Assembly (NCBI GenBank): GCA_934203105.1
Contig: CAKPYQ010000012.1
Span: forward strand, 1-44,385
Direction of reading: 5' to 3'
Source of the DNA: an uncultured Alphaproteobacteria bacterium
Lineage (GTDB): Bacteria > Pseudomonadota > Alphaproteobacteria > CAAHEQ01 > UBA3637
Length of the DNA stretch: 44,385 nt
The translations under genes and the position numbers were made by a program. The notes beneath the pieces are model-generated. The model made no database searches, was not told the DNA's origin, and saw only the letters and a list, made by a program, of their open reading frames with translations. This document shows positions 27,301-32,602 of the stretch, piece by piece (position 1 is the stretch's first letter; each line of letters opens with the position of its first letter).

Positions 27301-28548
27301 AATATGACCGGCGGAGATTTAGGATTGTCTGACGTTCGCATCAGTCGCAATGCGTCTTTTGGTTTAACGCAGGGTGGTTTGACTTTATCGAATACAAATA
27401 TCGGGCAAGACGCCGAGTTTAAGTTAAGCGCAGGTGATTTAAGCTTAACCGATACAGCCATCGGCCGCAATGCGTCGCTGGAATTGGACAAAGGCAATTT
27501 GAATATGGCCAATGTCAAAGTCGGCGCAGCATTAAAAGCCAAGCTGTTGACGGGAGCTGTGGGCTCTGCATCCGACAGAGCAAGTGTTCAAAGTGATGAT
27601 TTGGATATATTGGCAAACGGCGACATTTATTTGAATACAACATCATTAAATGGCGACGATGCCAAGATGGGCAAAATCGTTTCAAACAATGGTAACATTG
27701 ATTTGACTGCGGGTAATGATAACATCATTTTGAATAACATGATTGCGGCAAGAAACGGCGACGTTCAAATATCTGCAAAAGGTTCAATCGATGATGAATA
27801 TCAAGACGCGATCAATGGTACAATTCAAGCCGGTTCAATTACTTTATCCGCTTTGAATGGCCACATCGGGACGGTTGATAAAAATATCCAAGTTGACTCT
27901 GCTGTCAACGGTACAGGGGTTGTTCGTGCTTCTGCCGCTGATGATATCTATATTCGTGAAGTCGATGGTGATATGACTTTGAATAATATTTTGTCGACAA
28001 ACGGTAATGTGGGTATTTCCTCAAACGGAGATATTTTAGCCGATCAAACGTCGTCGGATCATATCAAAGCCGAAAACATTAAATTGACTGCCGAAAACGG
28101 CAACGTCGGTGAAGAAGAAAACTTGCTTGTTCTTGACGTGAACGATAATGCGGGGAAAGTCAATGTTAAGGCAAAAGAAGATATTGCGCTTCGCAAAACA
28201 TCGACGGATTTAAGATCGGATTATTTGATTTCGGATAACGGCAAGATAAAGCTGCTTCTTCCATCCGGCCGTATTTACGTTGACCAATTGCAAACACCAA
28301 AGGGGCTTGACGCCGCGATGGAAAACGGACAAAGGGTCAAGATTTCTATCGGTGGAGTCGATTTGGAAAATGCGATTAAAACGCCGGTGTTGTCCAAGAC
28401 TGTGAAATTGGCAAACAATACGGATAAACGCAAAGATGATGGGCAGGTTTTGCTTTATCGCGATGCGCTCGGAAATCAATTGTCTTTCAGTGATTGGATA
28501 AAGACAATATTGCCGGATATCGTCAGCCAAAAAGACGATGACAAATAA
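15343..28548 (+). CDS. Giant TpsA filamentous hemagglutinin-like adhesin
   Basis: A 4401-residue exoprotein. The signal peptide (MQKTKLNKCLIGLNTLLFCV...) ends near ADN at residue 28. The TPS secretion domain follows (about 30-270), with the NPNGFLIG motif at 119-126. From about 270 to 2750 there is a beta-helix of imperfect repeats, with a recurring pattern of a Gly/Ala/Ser-rich strand pair and VGVNxIxNxT. Distinct parts lie after that: a helical insert (about 2767-2822), a Trp-rich island (about 3228-3361), a second helical insert (about 3556-3670) and four 20-residue repeats (about 3984-4064). No cysteine was noticed outside the signal peptide. There is no VENN motif or recognisable toxin at the C-terminus, so it is an adhesin rather than a CDI toxin. 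AAGGTAGGT precedes the ATG. Confidence 0.93.
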   Translation: MQKTKLNKCLIGLNTLLFCVSTTTAGADNMIVVRENTTNTNVTQTGNIFDVQTTTTSGLNAFNAFNKFDVNSGTTVNMHLPSGTENLINLIYGQKTNIDGTLNSIKDGTVGGGNIFMLNPNGFLIGENSTINVGSLALSAPTQDFMDDVLKKKEDAIKSVLGKEGASAIPLDKNGLITVKTKNINAKDGVYIKSANVQISDLVNTGNIDIEGRSITVENNAIISAANKTKDVVIRAKNTSTEYVETGISVGENASISGKNITLEATSNIGVDSVASVDADKSIIIGTHLGEMQVSPFVGVASLKAKTFIDVAKGAKLDAAEDLKLNVFSNVNATSYVGSPLYFSSVIGAIDNTSLITVADGASLTAGKDLELKSLSNNVMSLMAATITGEFFPDDGFALAIGNLDSVNKIDVGNATLKAGNNMNIEALTNKDMSVSTMTFGLPESRSAADIAIALSDVKNIVSVGGDVSAKNIVLNSDIHAVEATNASGSSGMGDFTATIVNGVAAPVGNIVSSVAGKILHKGESIQSGKKEVSSPATLKIAGAVTYVESSNTSQAYLKDNSKAAATGDLDIKANIYHNQFNGATATVAGGKKDKASNGVAGALNIADYNNLTQAFIGKNATVDVDHRLNILSTFKRPVRIVSEGSYFGEVKEAYETGAKDSFWEAFMTGLNIDLTVLMQGNPLTAVYKNLANSLTRSAVTIKDDSNQNQRFAGSASVALQEYKNSTTAFIADGAKINQNNTAKAGGRIIDVNALTDSINVNMAGIFDLPFVLGTETEGIGIGATVQITDYSNTTGAFIGNGVVMDTEALRVSALNDVMNIEVTGGFGSTGGASASAMVGYLDIDNTTVSQISGGAQVNVTDKANNLGTYKDNDGKDIDYSKIRLSAKDMSIFVNSAVDASKSSGGAEIAASSVITLADRTTQALWGDLNQGLLSSTALGHLDTMLTYDGKKLMDLTAAGNASGFLNTAKDMDITADARGVNVSVAVSVGVQTNKAPEPAGEADEKDVNVNTGDGKDVFKSDAKSDKSGFAVGVAASYAHNDFNNKTAAYVNNARSSGMKDLKLDAFNNIGNYAVTGGVSASTKKADSSVVAGASASYNSVDNATLAFMNNVRIDRLNALNLLAKNDSKYLAVSIGAALATGAQGGATLNGAVNVNEIQNATKSYLNGTTILSSSLVDLTALDNSWLWQIGTGVSISQNTGAGGVVGWNTADNETTTEITDSSAVTSSGSVSMTAKNEMDINSVVTGGGASKKAQVALTGAYNDIKHKTGNKIDKSTVNANVNMTAANESSILSVATGAGVGKKLGASVVVGVNRVKNTTENEINQATVNGSLSALAASQGKIKSFANSVGAGQSAGIGSVGTYNDTRNMTQNVIDQSNLTGQNLKADAVDTSYILAETTGVGVAKSAGLGLAVGVNRINNQTNTLINNSNIQMTGDVSLTALNQPSSAEPDELPDDVKEITTDAKRSITTIVVGAGVAASGSGLGAGLSGVYSDVHNTAKAKITGGTTTANKLSLTAKDASDILTVAVAAGGGGSVGLGGVTATNIIENTIDASIENATVEAKDDVALSGTSDANILSAAVGGAGASNAAAVVNVNYNKIANNVLSGIKQTKLTGKKAFTANAKSDDNLSFYYGAGSGSSGFASNGIVGVNEISGNTSAFVQDSTLQTTADATVQADSTTTLGEKSDPVIVGSIAGSGTAAIGASVMVNVIENTTSAAVENGALKVGGNLGVKATNKDQVGAVVATGGFSGSAGIAGNVGVNSIDSAVEAKIVSDKTKNAQGSDIAVSANNIDVSADNTTEVFESMTTLGVAGTVGFGASIDVANLQGTSKAYIKGNMPVSAQKDVNVNASSTKKNEGIIIAGGGAGTVGLSGTVSVANIGHGEYNFSEYTEGNKADENGNTGINSMLAEKTADGSVGFADLGMGANKDSTDNQMGEVKAPDSGTKSETKSTLAEIDLGGNRLTAQNGSVNVGAKETIENKQIVGGINGAGVVSAGASVAVANIDNNAFASIKNAQIYVGKNVNVKSELDQDVENIATVGGGAAYVSIQGGVSTVTANNVTEAGLGSGVKIHRAKDVLVKANAVSDISNYVASISGALGSLGMSVSTTIKEGTTSAFLGEGVEVAQSSGDSVNNVTVLAENNTSDRADAYGLSGGTVSVQGAVSVAKNSDKIAAGIGKNSKLNLNNNLSVKTNGSQNVEANSMGYNVGAGAVGASVATSYLTLDNTLDLGEGVIVNANNVELASNQQEAESLASSVAGTGALIGVNASVASSDVKGQVTTTLNKGAKLKAKNAVKVGSNSFSNSVANNTGINAGALAIGATISLADSNLKTQTILADDQNIDADNIALTAKANTKVQAENVAGSGGIIALTGSDGATSNDSQVIVKVGKNSQLNSDSLQVAAEQDLNQNAFADSVSVSAGGFTGDGVSNTSNSKVAVEFDTNAKAYANDVNVTALNKFTKGDGGNNLTITGGGLLLSGMTPNSSTDITNVTTVDFKSGSSIEANKAKQKVASKPNYEMKINALNAVDAHDRIKVDAGGAVNVSVVKSNITDNSTAKITVDNAKLSSVNDMILNANGNANISADVAVSMYGAASAIGSDVFAGTTQNNTISILNGGRVLSTGNLYANAGQARGEKSEKFNISALSQIWNKTLIPITDNDAKASLITNNLINIDGASAAQSQSDIFLTSQRNNAQLNGQAITNTIYTGDNQGNSDDIKMSMKNSKYDRVNTNNSSIQIDGSVRAGISNSKDFAIDEAGNVTINGSAEEAKDFYYKKTVNLYQEMVDQLAYLQQMLIDYGSDSENKAYYEAEISALTNKMKSMGIVGEGNTLRKDVAADYIIFDDINASAGQIEFTSDKISGSGDIAVSGGAQITIDNKSKYFLELNDLKLKNNQDSQIVFNHKTVSGASDLTGFGGNLDLNAGVIKSDLIQVSSTYGENGRGPAIDVKGNIENYTGDIIIENKYGSIYSSGAVRGKEIHFKSGGDIVQNVGDFIYHVGGEPSSSWYDTAKNHRDGTETGSVNEDRGNYGSSLVASNNIYISGRYLDLNGLIQSGTSDWNLNINNDNLKLSVGGATKDIAAAKADYTAKVKSDPTASSLYELASDYGNVKAYYNVLTNQIEIDDVRVQGGYIELNGRIMNTSSSTGELKVVDGYGRLNVTNNSKYDILLNDVNIGDKIAGQIKITDTNDSGRTTIFTRNGGTITKTENGVKTDITANVDANGISSTKYDVKKGQRYVWLEGIENVEERETIYNSKSFWGMDWIAPDDATIYEGPTTWTKTATPLREGEKIVVSSSGSYYDYSSSNVDLTDWEKVGLDSWTESSGWWIFSVDNVYTRVTEQKGSKTYFEHSIKADNPVKITFQGFEKANLNVLSKSSVLLSGNVNAGNTGALTLTSQNGGIDSKSSQAQLTAKDISLSAKNGIGDKMGVNTALKGGVLTANNSGSGNIDLRSTGSVVFDLIVNNGGNVNLTGLYGISGKGSASIIQGDSITMSADFGAITGANGDALSIQTNAAKGGTLTASASGDINLKQANGDLGVVSVTSQQGNVTLNVPNGSVFDANEEKEENIQTQAQLEQRWADMGLEGLSGAALDEAIKRYEAQKTAEYREYWEIKNAMDANGNFHYSDIQKAAFADAGLSAEAISNMESAKEQRFAELSSYAGVTTSFDGAYQYTASADEQAHIANGAGWDRSQLLYSIDASKLDTTIGTRINIEKPNISANKVVVNAGKGIGRENGTKVLSMDDISNWSDADKLLLAAAERDNVSISEDGKTLTISLREDLDIDADSMILTAGDHIYLGSEQDINIDKVTAGAGKNITISSAKGIYNVSSGNDAVISGNDLTLEAADGGIGTDNKFMSVDLTGKINARAKNNIYLASNGALNVDYIYSPQTVHLKASNITDARADELVNIRAKNVNMDAENIGAADNLFDVVLSDEEGALVYVNASGDIFIKNAEQSDLNISGSAKNAFIGSDVGNVNVRNVTVLNDAVFNMTGGDLGLSDVRISRNASFGLTQGGLTLSNTNIGQDAEFKLSAGDLSLTDTAIGRNASLELDKGNLNMANVKVGAALKAKLLTGAVGSASDRASVQSDDLDILANGDIYLNTTSLNGDDAKMGKIVSNNGNIDLTAGNDNIILNNMIAARNGDVQISAKGSIDDEYQDAINGTIQAGSITLSALNGHIGTVDKNIQVDSAVNGTGVVRASAADDIYIREVDGDMTLNNILSTNGNVGISSNGDILADQTSSDHIKAENIKLTAENGNVGEEENLLVLDVNDNAGKVNVKAKEDIALRKTSTDLRSDYLISDNGKIKLLLPSGRIYVDQLQTPKGLDAAMENGQRVKISIGGVDLENAIKTPVLSKTVKLANNTDKRKDDGQVLLYRDALGNQLSFSDWIKTILPDIVSQKDDDK

Positions 28549-28555
28549 AGTCTTT

Positions 28556-28588
28556 AAAGCGCCTCTTTAAAAAGGGGCGCTTTTTTTT
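28556..28588 (+). terminator. Terminator of tpsBA
   Basis: AAAGCGCCTCTTT (28556-28568) pairs with AAAGGGGCGCTTT (28571-28583) and is followed by Ts. Confidence 0.88.
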
Positions 28589-28602
28589 AAAGGGAGGAAA
28601 AC

Positions 28603-28861
28603 GTGAAAAAACGGCTGTGTCGCTTGGCAACACGGCGTCGATTTGTCCCAAGCGCCGGTGATAGATTGCACAAAAAACGATCATGTCGCTTGGCAAAAAG
28701 TTGTTTTTAATGGCAAGGGTAAAAATATGACCGGCAAGCCGTTACTTGTCGGTCGCGTTAATATCAATGGGCTTTATCCCCGACGCGGAAGCATCCACTA
28801 CGTCCGCTTTGCCACGTTAATGTCAAACTTTGTGTGGAGTTATTCGCATTTATTTAAATAA
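28603..28861 (+). pseudogene. Possible frameshifted small gene
   Basis: GTG at 28603 has an excellent ribosome site (AGGGAGGAAAAC), but its frame stops after about 36 codons. Removing one base from the A6 run at 28606-28611 would join it to the frame that is open to 28861, giving about 86 residues that include CVAWQHGVDLSQAPVIDCTK and GKPLLVGRVNINGLYPRRGS. The sequence TGTCGCTTGGCAA occurs twice (near 28618 and 28685), giving CVAWQ/HVAWQ in that frame. I recognise no family. It could be a decayed gene, a slippery start or chance. Its end overlaps the 3' end of the minus-strand NUDIX gene by eight bases. Nothing else is seen between tpsA and that gene. Confidence 0.35.
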
Positions 28862-29261
28862 AATGTTTTTTGACCTCATCTTTGGCTTTATCCCATAATT
28901 GTTTTAAATTAGTATAAGTTAATTTTTTTTCAACTTCTGCCCAATCGGTCCACACTAAATCGTGCGTGTCTAAACTGGTGTTGTCGCTGTGTCCTAAATC
29001 TTCGGCCAAGTAATAGTATATTTCGCATTCTTCGCCCGAGGGCGTTGTATAGCCAATAATTTCAAAAGGTGTTTTGCTTAATAACCTGCAATCACGCTTG
29101 GTTTCTTCTGCGGTTTCTCGAACAGCGCATTCGCTCAGCGTTTCTCCCGCTTCCAAATGACCTTTCGGAAACGAAAAATCATCTTGCTTTATGCGATAAA
29201 TTAAAGCAATTTTATGTGTCGATTTGTTAAATAAAATCGTTCCGGCTTTTTGTGTTTTCAT
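28854..29261 (-). CDS. NUDIX hydrolase, Ap4A-hydrolase-like
   Basis: A 135-residue NUDIX protein. The box GHLEAGETLSECAVRETAEE matches GxxxxxExxxxxxxREUxEE. FSFPKGHLE is typical of the diadenosine-tetraphosphatase and related group rather than of MutT. The start is the ATG at 29261, with AGGAGG seven bases upstream; the longer frame to 29309 lacks a ribosome site. The substrate could be a dinucleoside polyphosphate or another nucleoside diphosphate derivative. It is transcribed divergently from a second NUDIX gene. Confidence 0.88.
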   Translation of the reverse strand: MKTQKAGTILFNKSTHKIALIYRIKQDDFSFPKGHLEAGETLSECAVRETAEETKRDCRLLSKTPFEIIGYTTPSGEECEIYYYLAEDLGHSDNTSLDTHDLVWTDWAEVEKKLTYTNLKQLWDKAKDEVKKHFI

Positions 29262-29322
29262 TTTATCCTCCTGATAAAAAAAGATACAAAATCGTTTTTC
29301 GAAAGTCAAGAGCCTTTTTTAC

Positions 29323-29351
29323 TTGCAATAAATATTTCATATTCGTATAAT
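29323..29351 (+). promoter_or_regulatory. Promoter of the NUDIX-MFS operon
   Basis: TTGCAA, 17-bp spacer, TATAAT, then GAGGAAGAG before the ATG at 29373. Confidence 0.7.
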
Positions 29352-29372
29352 TGAGGAAAAAGAGGAAGAGCG

Positions 29373-29831
29373 ATGTTTCAATTATTTAAAAAGAAAAATC
29401 ATTATGCGTGGCGCAGGGTCGCGGTGATATTGCTGTTTAAGCAAGGCGATAAATACCTGTATTTAAAGCGTACGCATACAGGTGCCGCCGACGGTTTTTA
29501 TATGTTCCCCGGCGGGCATTGGGACGAAGGCGAAGATTTATTGCTTGGCGCGTGCCGTGAAGCAAAGGAAGAATTAGGCGTTGACATTGATCCGAAAGAT
29601 TTAATTTTTCGCTTGGTCGAGCCCAGCAAAACGCACATCAATTTCTTTTTTGAAGTCGCATCTTATCGAGGCACTTTGGAAAACAAAGAATCGCAAAAGC
29701 ACGGCGATATGGCTTTTTTGCCGATCGATGCGCCGGATATTCACCCGACGATACGCCAAGAGATCGAGTTAATCGAAAAAGGCATTTGCTTTGTCGCGCG
29801 GCATAAACGCAATGAGGATTCGGATTTTTGA
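29373..29831 (+). CDS. NUDIX hydrolase
   Basis: A 152-residue NUDIX protein. The box GGHWDEGEDLLLGACREAKE followed by ELGV is complete. The N-terminus has WRRVAVILLFKQGDKYLYLK, the beta-strand region of the fold. The substrate is unknown. The stop codon overlaps the TTG start of the MFS transporter (TTGA), so the two are translated together; a transported compound may be a substrate or product of the hydrolase, which is inference from coupling. Confidence 0.88.
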   Translation: MFQLFKKKNHYAWRRVAVILLFKQGDKYLYLKRTHTGAADGFYMFPGGHWDEGEDLLLGACREAKEELGVDIDPKDLIFRLVEPSKTHINFFFEVASYRGTLENKESQKHGDMAFLPIDAPDIHPTIRQEIELIEKGICFVARHKRNEDSDF

Positions 29832-31039
29832 AAATGATATCACTGAAAAGCGCGCCCCGATGGTTGATGATTGCAAATGCATTTGTAAATGCTTTGTTTT
29901 GTTTGCCGATTTTAATGCTTTATTATGGATTTAAAGGCGTTTCAATCGGGGATTTTTTCTTGATACAAGGCATTTCGTGGATCTTTGTTTTCTTTATTGA
30001 AGTCCCAAGCGGCTATATCGGTGATTTATTTTCCCGAAAAAACACAGTGATTTTGGGCTCCGCGATTTGGATTGTCGGATATTTATTTTGGATTTTCGGC
30101 TTTGGGTTTTGGTTTATATTGGCCGGCGAGCTTTCTTTTGCTTTGGCAATCGCGCTTGTTTCCGGAACAATAGAAGCGTATTTATACGATTTATTAAAAA
30201 AGCGTCATAAAGAAGATTTGTTTCATAAAAAATTGGCAAAAATGGAAACTGTTTCCAATATCGGGTTGTTAACGGCCACTTTAAGCGGTGCATTTTTATA
30301 TCAATTTTTTTCGCCCGATACGCCGATTTGGTGCTCCGTTTTTTGTGTGGCTGCGGGGGTTGGAATTATGTGTTTATTGCCTGACGTTCCCGAATCAAAG
30401 CGCCAAATTGAAGAAAATAAAAGCAAGTTAAAAGACATTTTGGATATTTCAAAATTTGCCGTTAAGCATAAAGAAATAAAATGGTTAATGCTGTATTCAT
30501 CGCTTTACGGTATGTTGACTTTGATTTTAATGTGGGGCAGCCAATCGGTTATGGTCGAGCGTGCTTTGCCCGTTTTTATGTTCAGCGTTATTGCGGGTTT
30601 AAATGCTTTTGTTCGGACGGCGTGGTCTTCAATTTCCGGCCCTCTTTTGGATAAAAGAGGATTGTCCGGAGTAATCGCTGTTTTGTGCGGAGTGATTATT
30701 TTTTCCACCTTTGCCGCGTGCAGCGCGGTTTATGTGCCGCAGTGGAGCGTTTACGCTTGTTTGATTTTTATGGTGCTTGGTAGCGGATCTGTTGTTTTAG
30801 CCCATATCGCCACATCGACTTTGATCAATCATCGCATTCGATCGGACGAACGCGCGACTGTTTTATCGGTTAATTCGATGATTAACCGTGCTTTTATGGG
30901 GATCGGAATGGTTTGTTTAAAGCCTTTGTTTGACAATTTGGGTATCGGACAAACTTTTATGATTTCGGCGCTTTTGGTTATACCGATTTTGCTGTGCAGT
31001 TATCGTTTGGCGCAAATGAAGCTGAAATTAAAAAAATAA
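29828..31039 (+). CDS. MFS transporter
   Basis: A 403-residue membrane protein with about 12 hydrophobic segments. The loop after helix 2 carries FIEVPSGYIGDLFSRKNTVI, the MFS motif A variant (GxxxDxxxRK). A charged cytoplasmic loop (SKRQIEENKSKLKDILDISK) separates the two six-helix halves. The substrate is unknown; the group with EVPSGxxxD is often annotated as drug or small-molecule exporters. The TTG start at 29828 is supported by GAGGA nine bases upstream; the ATG at 29834 is a possible alternative. Confidence 0.88.
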   Translation: MKMISLKSAPRWLMIANAFVNALFCLPILMLYYGFKGVSIGDFFLIQGISWIFVFFIEVPSGYIGDLFSRKNTVILGSAIWIVGYLFWIFGFGFWFILAGELSFALAIALVSGTIEAYLYDLLKKRHKEDLFHKKLAKMETVSNIGLLTATLSGAFLYQFFSPDTPIWCSVFCVAAGVGIMCLLPDVPESKRQIEENKSKLKDILDISKFAVKHKEIKWLMLYSSLYGMLTLILMWGSQSVMVERALPVFMFSVIAGLNAFVRTAWSSISGPLLDKRGLSGVIAVLCGVIIFSTFAACSAVYVPQWSVYACLIFMVLGSGSVVLAHIATSTLINHRIRSDERATVLSVNSMINRAFMGIGMVCLKPLFDNLGIGQTFMISALLVIPILLCSYRLAQMKLKLKK

Positions 31040-31116
31040 AGCTTATCTTTTGTTTATCTTGCCCTTTTTAAAAAACGTTTATACATAAATCCCCAAGATA
31101 AAAAAAGGAGGATTTT

Positions 31117-32103
31117 ATGTATAAACAACCCGATTCGGCCGATCCGAACTTGACTTTAAAAACAAAAGCTTTCTTGGACGCTTTGGCCAAACAAAAAGCA
31201 AAACCGTTGTATGAATTAACGTATGATCAGGCGCGTTCGGTTTTGTTACAGGCCCAATCTCAACAAGAGCTTCCTGCGCAATTTGATTGCGACATTACAG
31301 ATGAAACTTTTCACCTTGACCAAGATTTAAGCGTTGATGTACGCCTTTATCGACCAAAAGGCAATCCAAACACTTTGCCTTTGTTGGTTTATTATCATGG
31401 CGGCGGTTGGGTGATGGGGGATAAAAGAACTCACCAACGCTTAATGCAACAATTGTGTACGCAAGTCGGGTGCGCCCTTTTGTTTGTTGATTATTTGAAT
31501 GCACCAAAGGGGCAATATCCGTTTGTTTTAAATCAAGATTATGGCGCTTTAAAACATATCGTTCAAAACGCGGCGACGTATAAAATCGATCCCGAAAAAG
31601 TAATTGTCGGGGGTGATTCCGTCGGTGGAAATATGGCAATCGTTATGTGCTTAATGGCCAAAAATGACCCCGAAAAACAAGTCCGGATTTTAAAGCAGAT
31701 ATTGCTGTATCCGGTGACGGACAGCGCGATGGATTCACCGTCTTATCAGGCTTTTGAAAACGGGCCTTGGTTGACCAAAAAAGCAATGGCGTATTTTTGG
31801 GAGGCGTATGCTCCGGACAAAACAAAACGGCAAGAGATTTTTTCATCGCCGTTGCGTGCGTCTTTGGATCAATTGGCAAACTTGCCGCCGGCGTTTATTA
31901 TAACCGATGAAAACGATGTGTTGCGCGATGAAGGTGAAGCCTTTGCCGATCGGTTAAGCTTGGCCGGCAACGATGTTGTCGCTGTTCGTTATAAGGGGAC
32001 TATTCACGATTTTATTATGCTGGACGGATTATCGGATACGGCGCCTGCCAAAGCGGCAGTTCGTCAAATCGTGGAAGAGTTAAAAGCGGGATTTGCTATT
32101 TAA
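31117..32103 (+). CDS. HSL-family alpha/beta hydrolase (esterase)
   Basis: A 328-residue esterase of the hormone-sensitive-lipase group. The oxyanion HGGG is at residues 94-97 and the nucleophile Ser168 sits in GDSVGG. A C-terminal Asp (ITDENDVLRDEGE) and His (GTIHDF) complete the triad. It probably hydrolyses short acyl esters in the cytoplasm; there is no signal peptide. AAAAGGAGGATTTT precedes the ATG. Its last eight bases overlap the end of the convergent HNH gene. Confidence 0.9.
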   Translation: MYKQPDSADPNLTLKTKAFLDALAKQKAKPLYELTYDQARSVLLQAQSQQELPAQFDCDITDETFHLDQDLSVDVRLYRPKGNPNTLPLLVYYHGGGWVMGDKRTHQRLMQQLCTQVGCALLFVDYLNAPKGQYPFVLNQDYGALKHIVQNAATYKIDPEKVIVGGDSVGGNMAIVMCLMAKNDPEKQVRILKQILLYPVTDSAMDSPSYQAFENGPWLTKKAMAYFWEAYAPDKTKRQEIFSSPLRASLDQLANLPPAFIITDENDVLRDEGEAFADRLSLAGNDVVAVRYKGTIHDFIMLDGLSDTAPAKAAVRQIVEELKAGFAI

Positions 32104-32578
32104 GCCAATTTTTGAACAAAACCAATTTTTTTAACGGGCGCAAAATAACACGTCGGAAACGGGCTTGGCGCGAGTGGGAAGACAAAACTTTTTGAATGAA
32201 CGGCAAATAATCATTGTAGAGCGCAACCGGAGGCAAATCCGGAATGGCAATTTGAACGGTTTCGCCTTCTTGAATGTTTTTTAAAGCCGGATCAAAGCAA
32301 CGCCGATTTAAAAACTTGTGAAGCGATTTTTCAATTAAACACAAGTTGGATAAGCTGTTCGACCCGCCGCCCGATAAAGGGATTATGTGATGAATGTCAA
32401 AGCCTTTTGGGACTTTTCCGTTTTTCAACTTGTCGACATTAAAGCGCCCCTTTAATCGATCTAAATACCCGTTTTCCAATAAAAAATTTAAAAAATGCTT
32501 GGTGACATCTTTGGCTTTGAATGCACGCCGTAAAAGGTGGGTTCGCTCGGCCGATTGTCTGATAAATATTACGCTCAT
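32096..32578 (-). CDS. HNH-endonuclease-domain protein
   Basis: A 160-residue basic protein with an HNH core: GFDIHHIIPLSGGGSNSLSN followed by LCLIEKSLHKFLN gives the His-His, Asn and His residues of the beta-beta-alpha-metal fold. No zinc-binding Cys pairs are present. The rest has no recognised domain. It lies 24 bases after recG on the same strand, so it is probably co-transcribed with a DNA-repair helicase. Nicking or cleaving DNA is the family activity; the target here is unknown. Confidence 0.8.
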   Translation of the reverse strand: MSVIFIRQSAERTHLLRRAFKAKDVTKHFLNFLLENGYLDRLKGRFNVDKLKNGKVPKGFDIHHIIPLSGGGSNSLSNLCLIEKSLHKFLNRRCFDPALKNIQEGETVQIAIPDLPPVALYNDYLPFIQKVLSSHSRQARFRRVILRPLKKLVLFKNWLK

Positions 32579-32602
32579 TTGTGTATCCTGTTCTGTTATT
32601 TT

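Noticed and set aside
15343..28548. CdiA-type contact-dependent inhibition toxin
   Set aside because: No VENN motif, no pretoxin domain and no small immunity gene directly after it.
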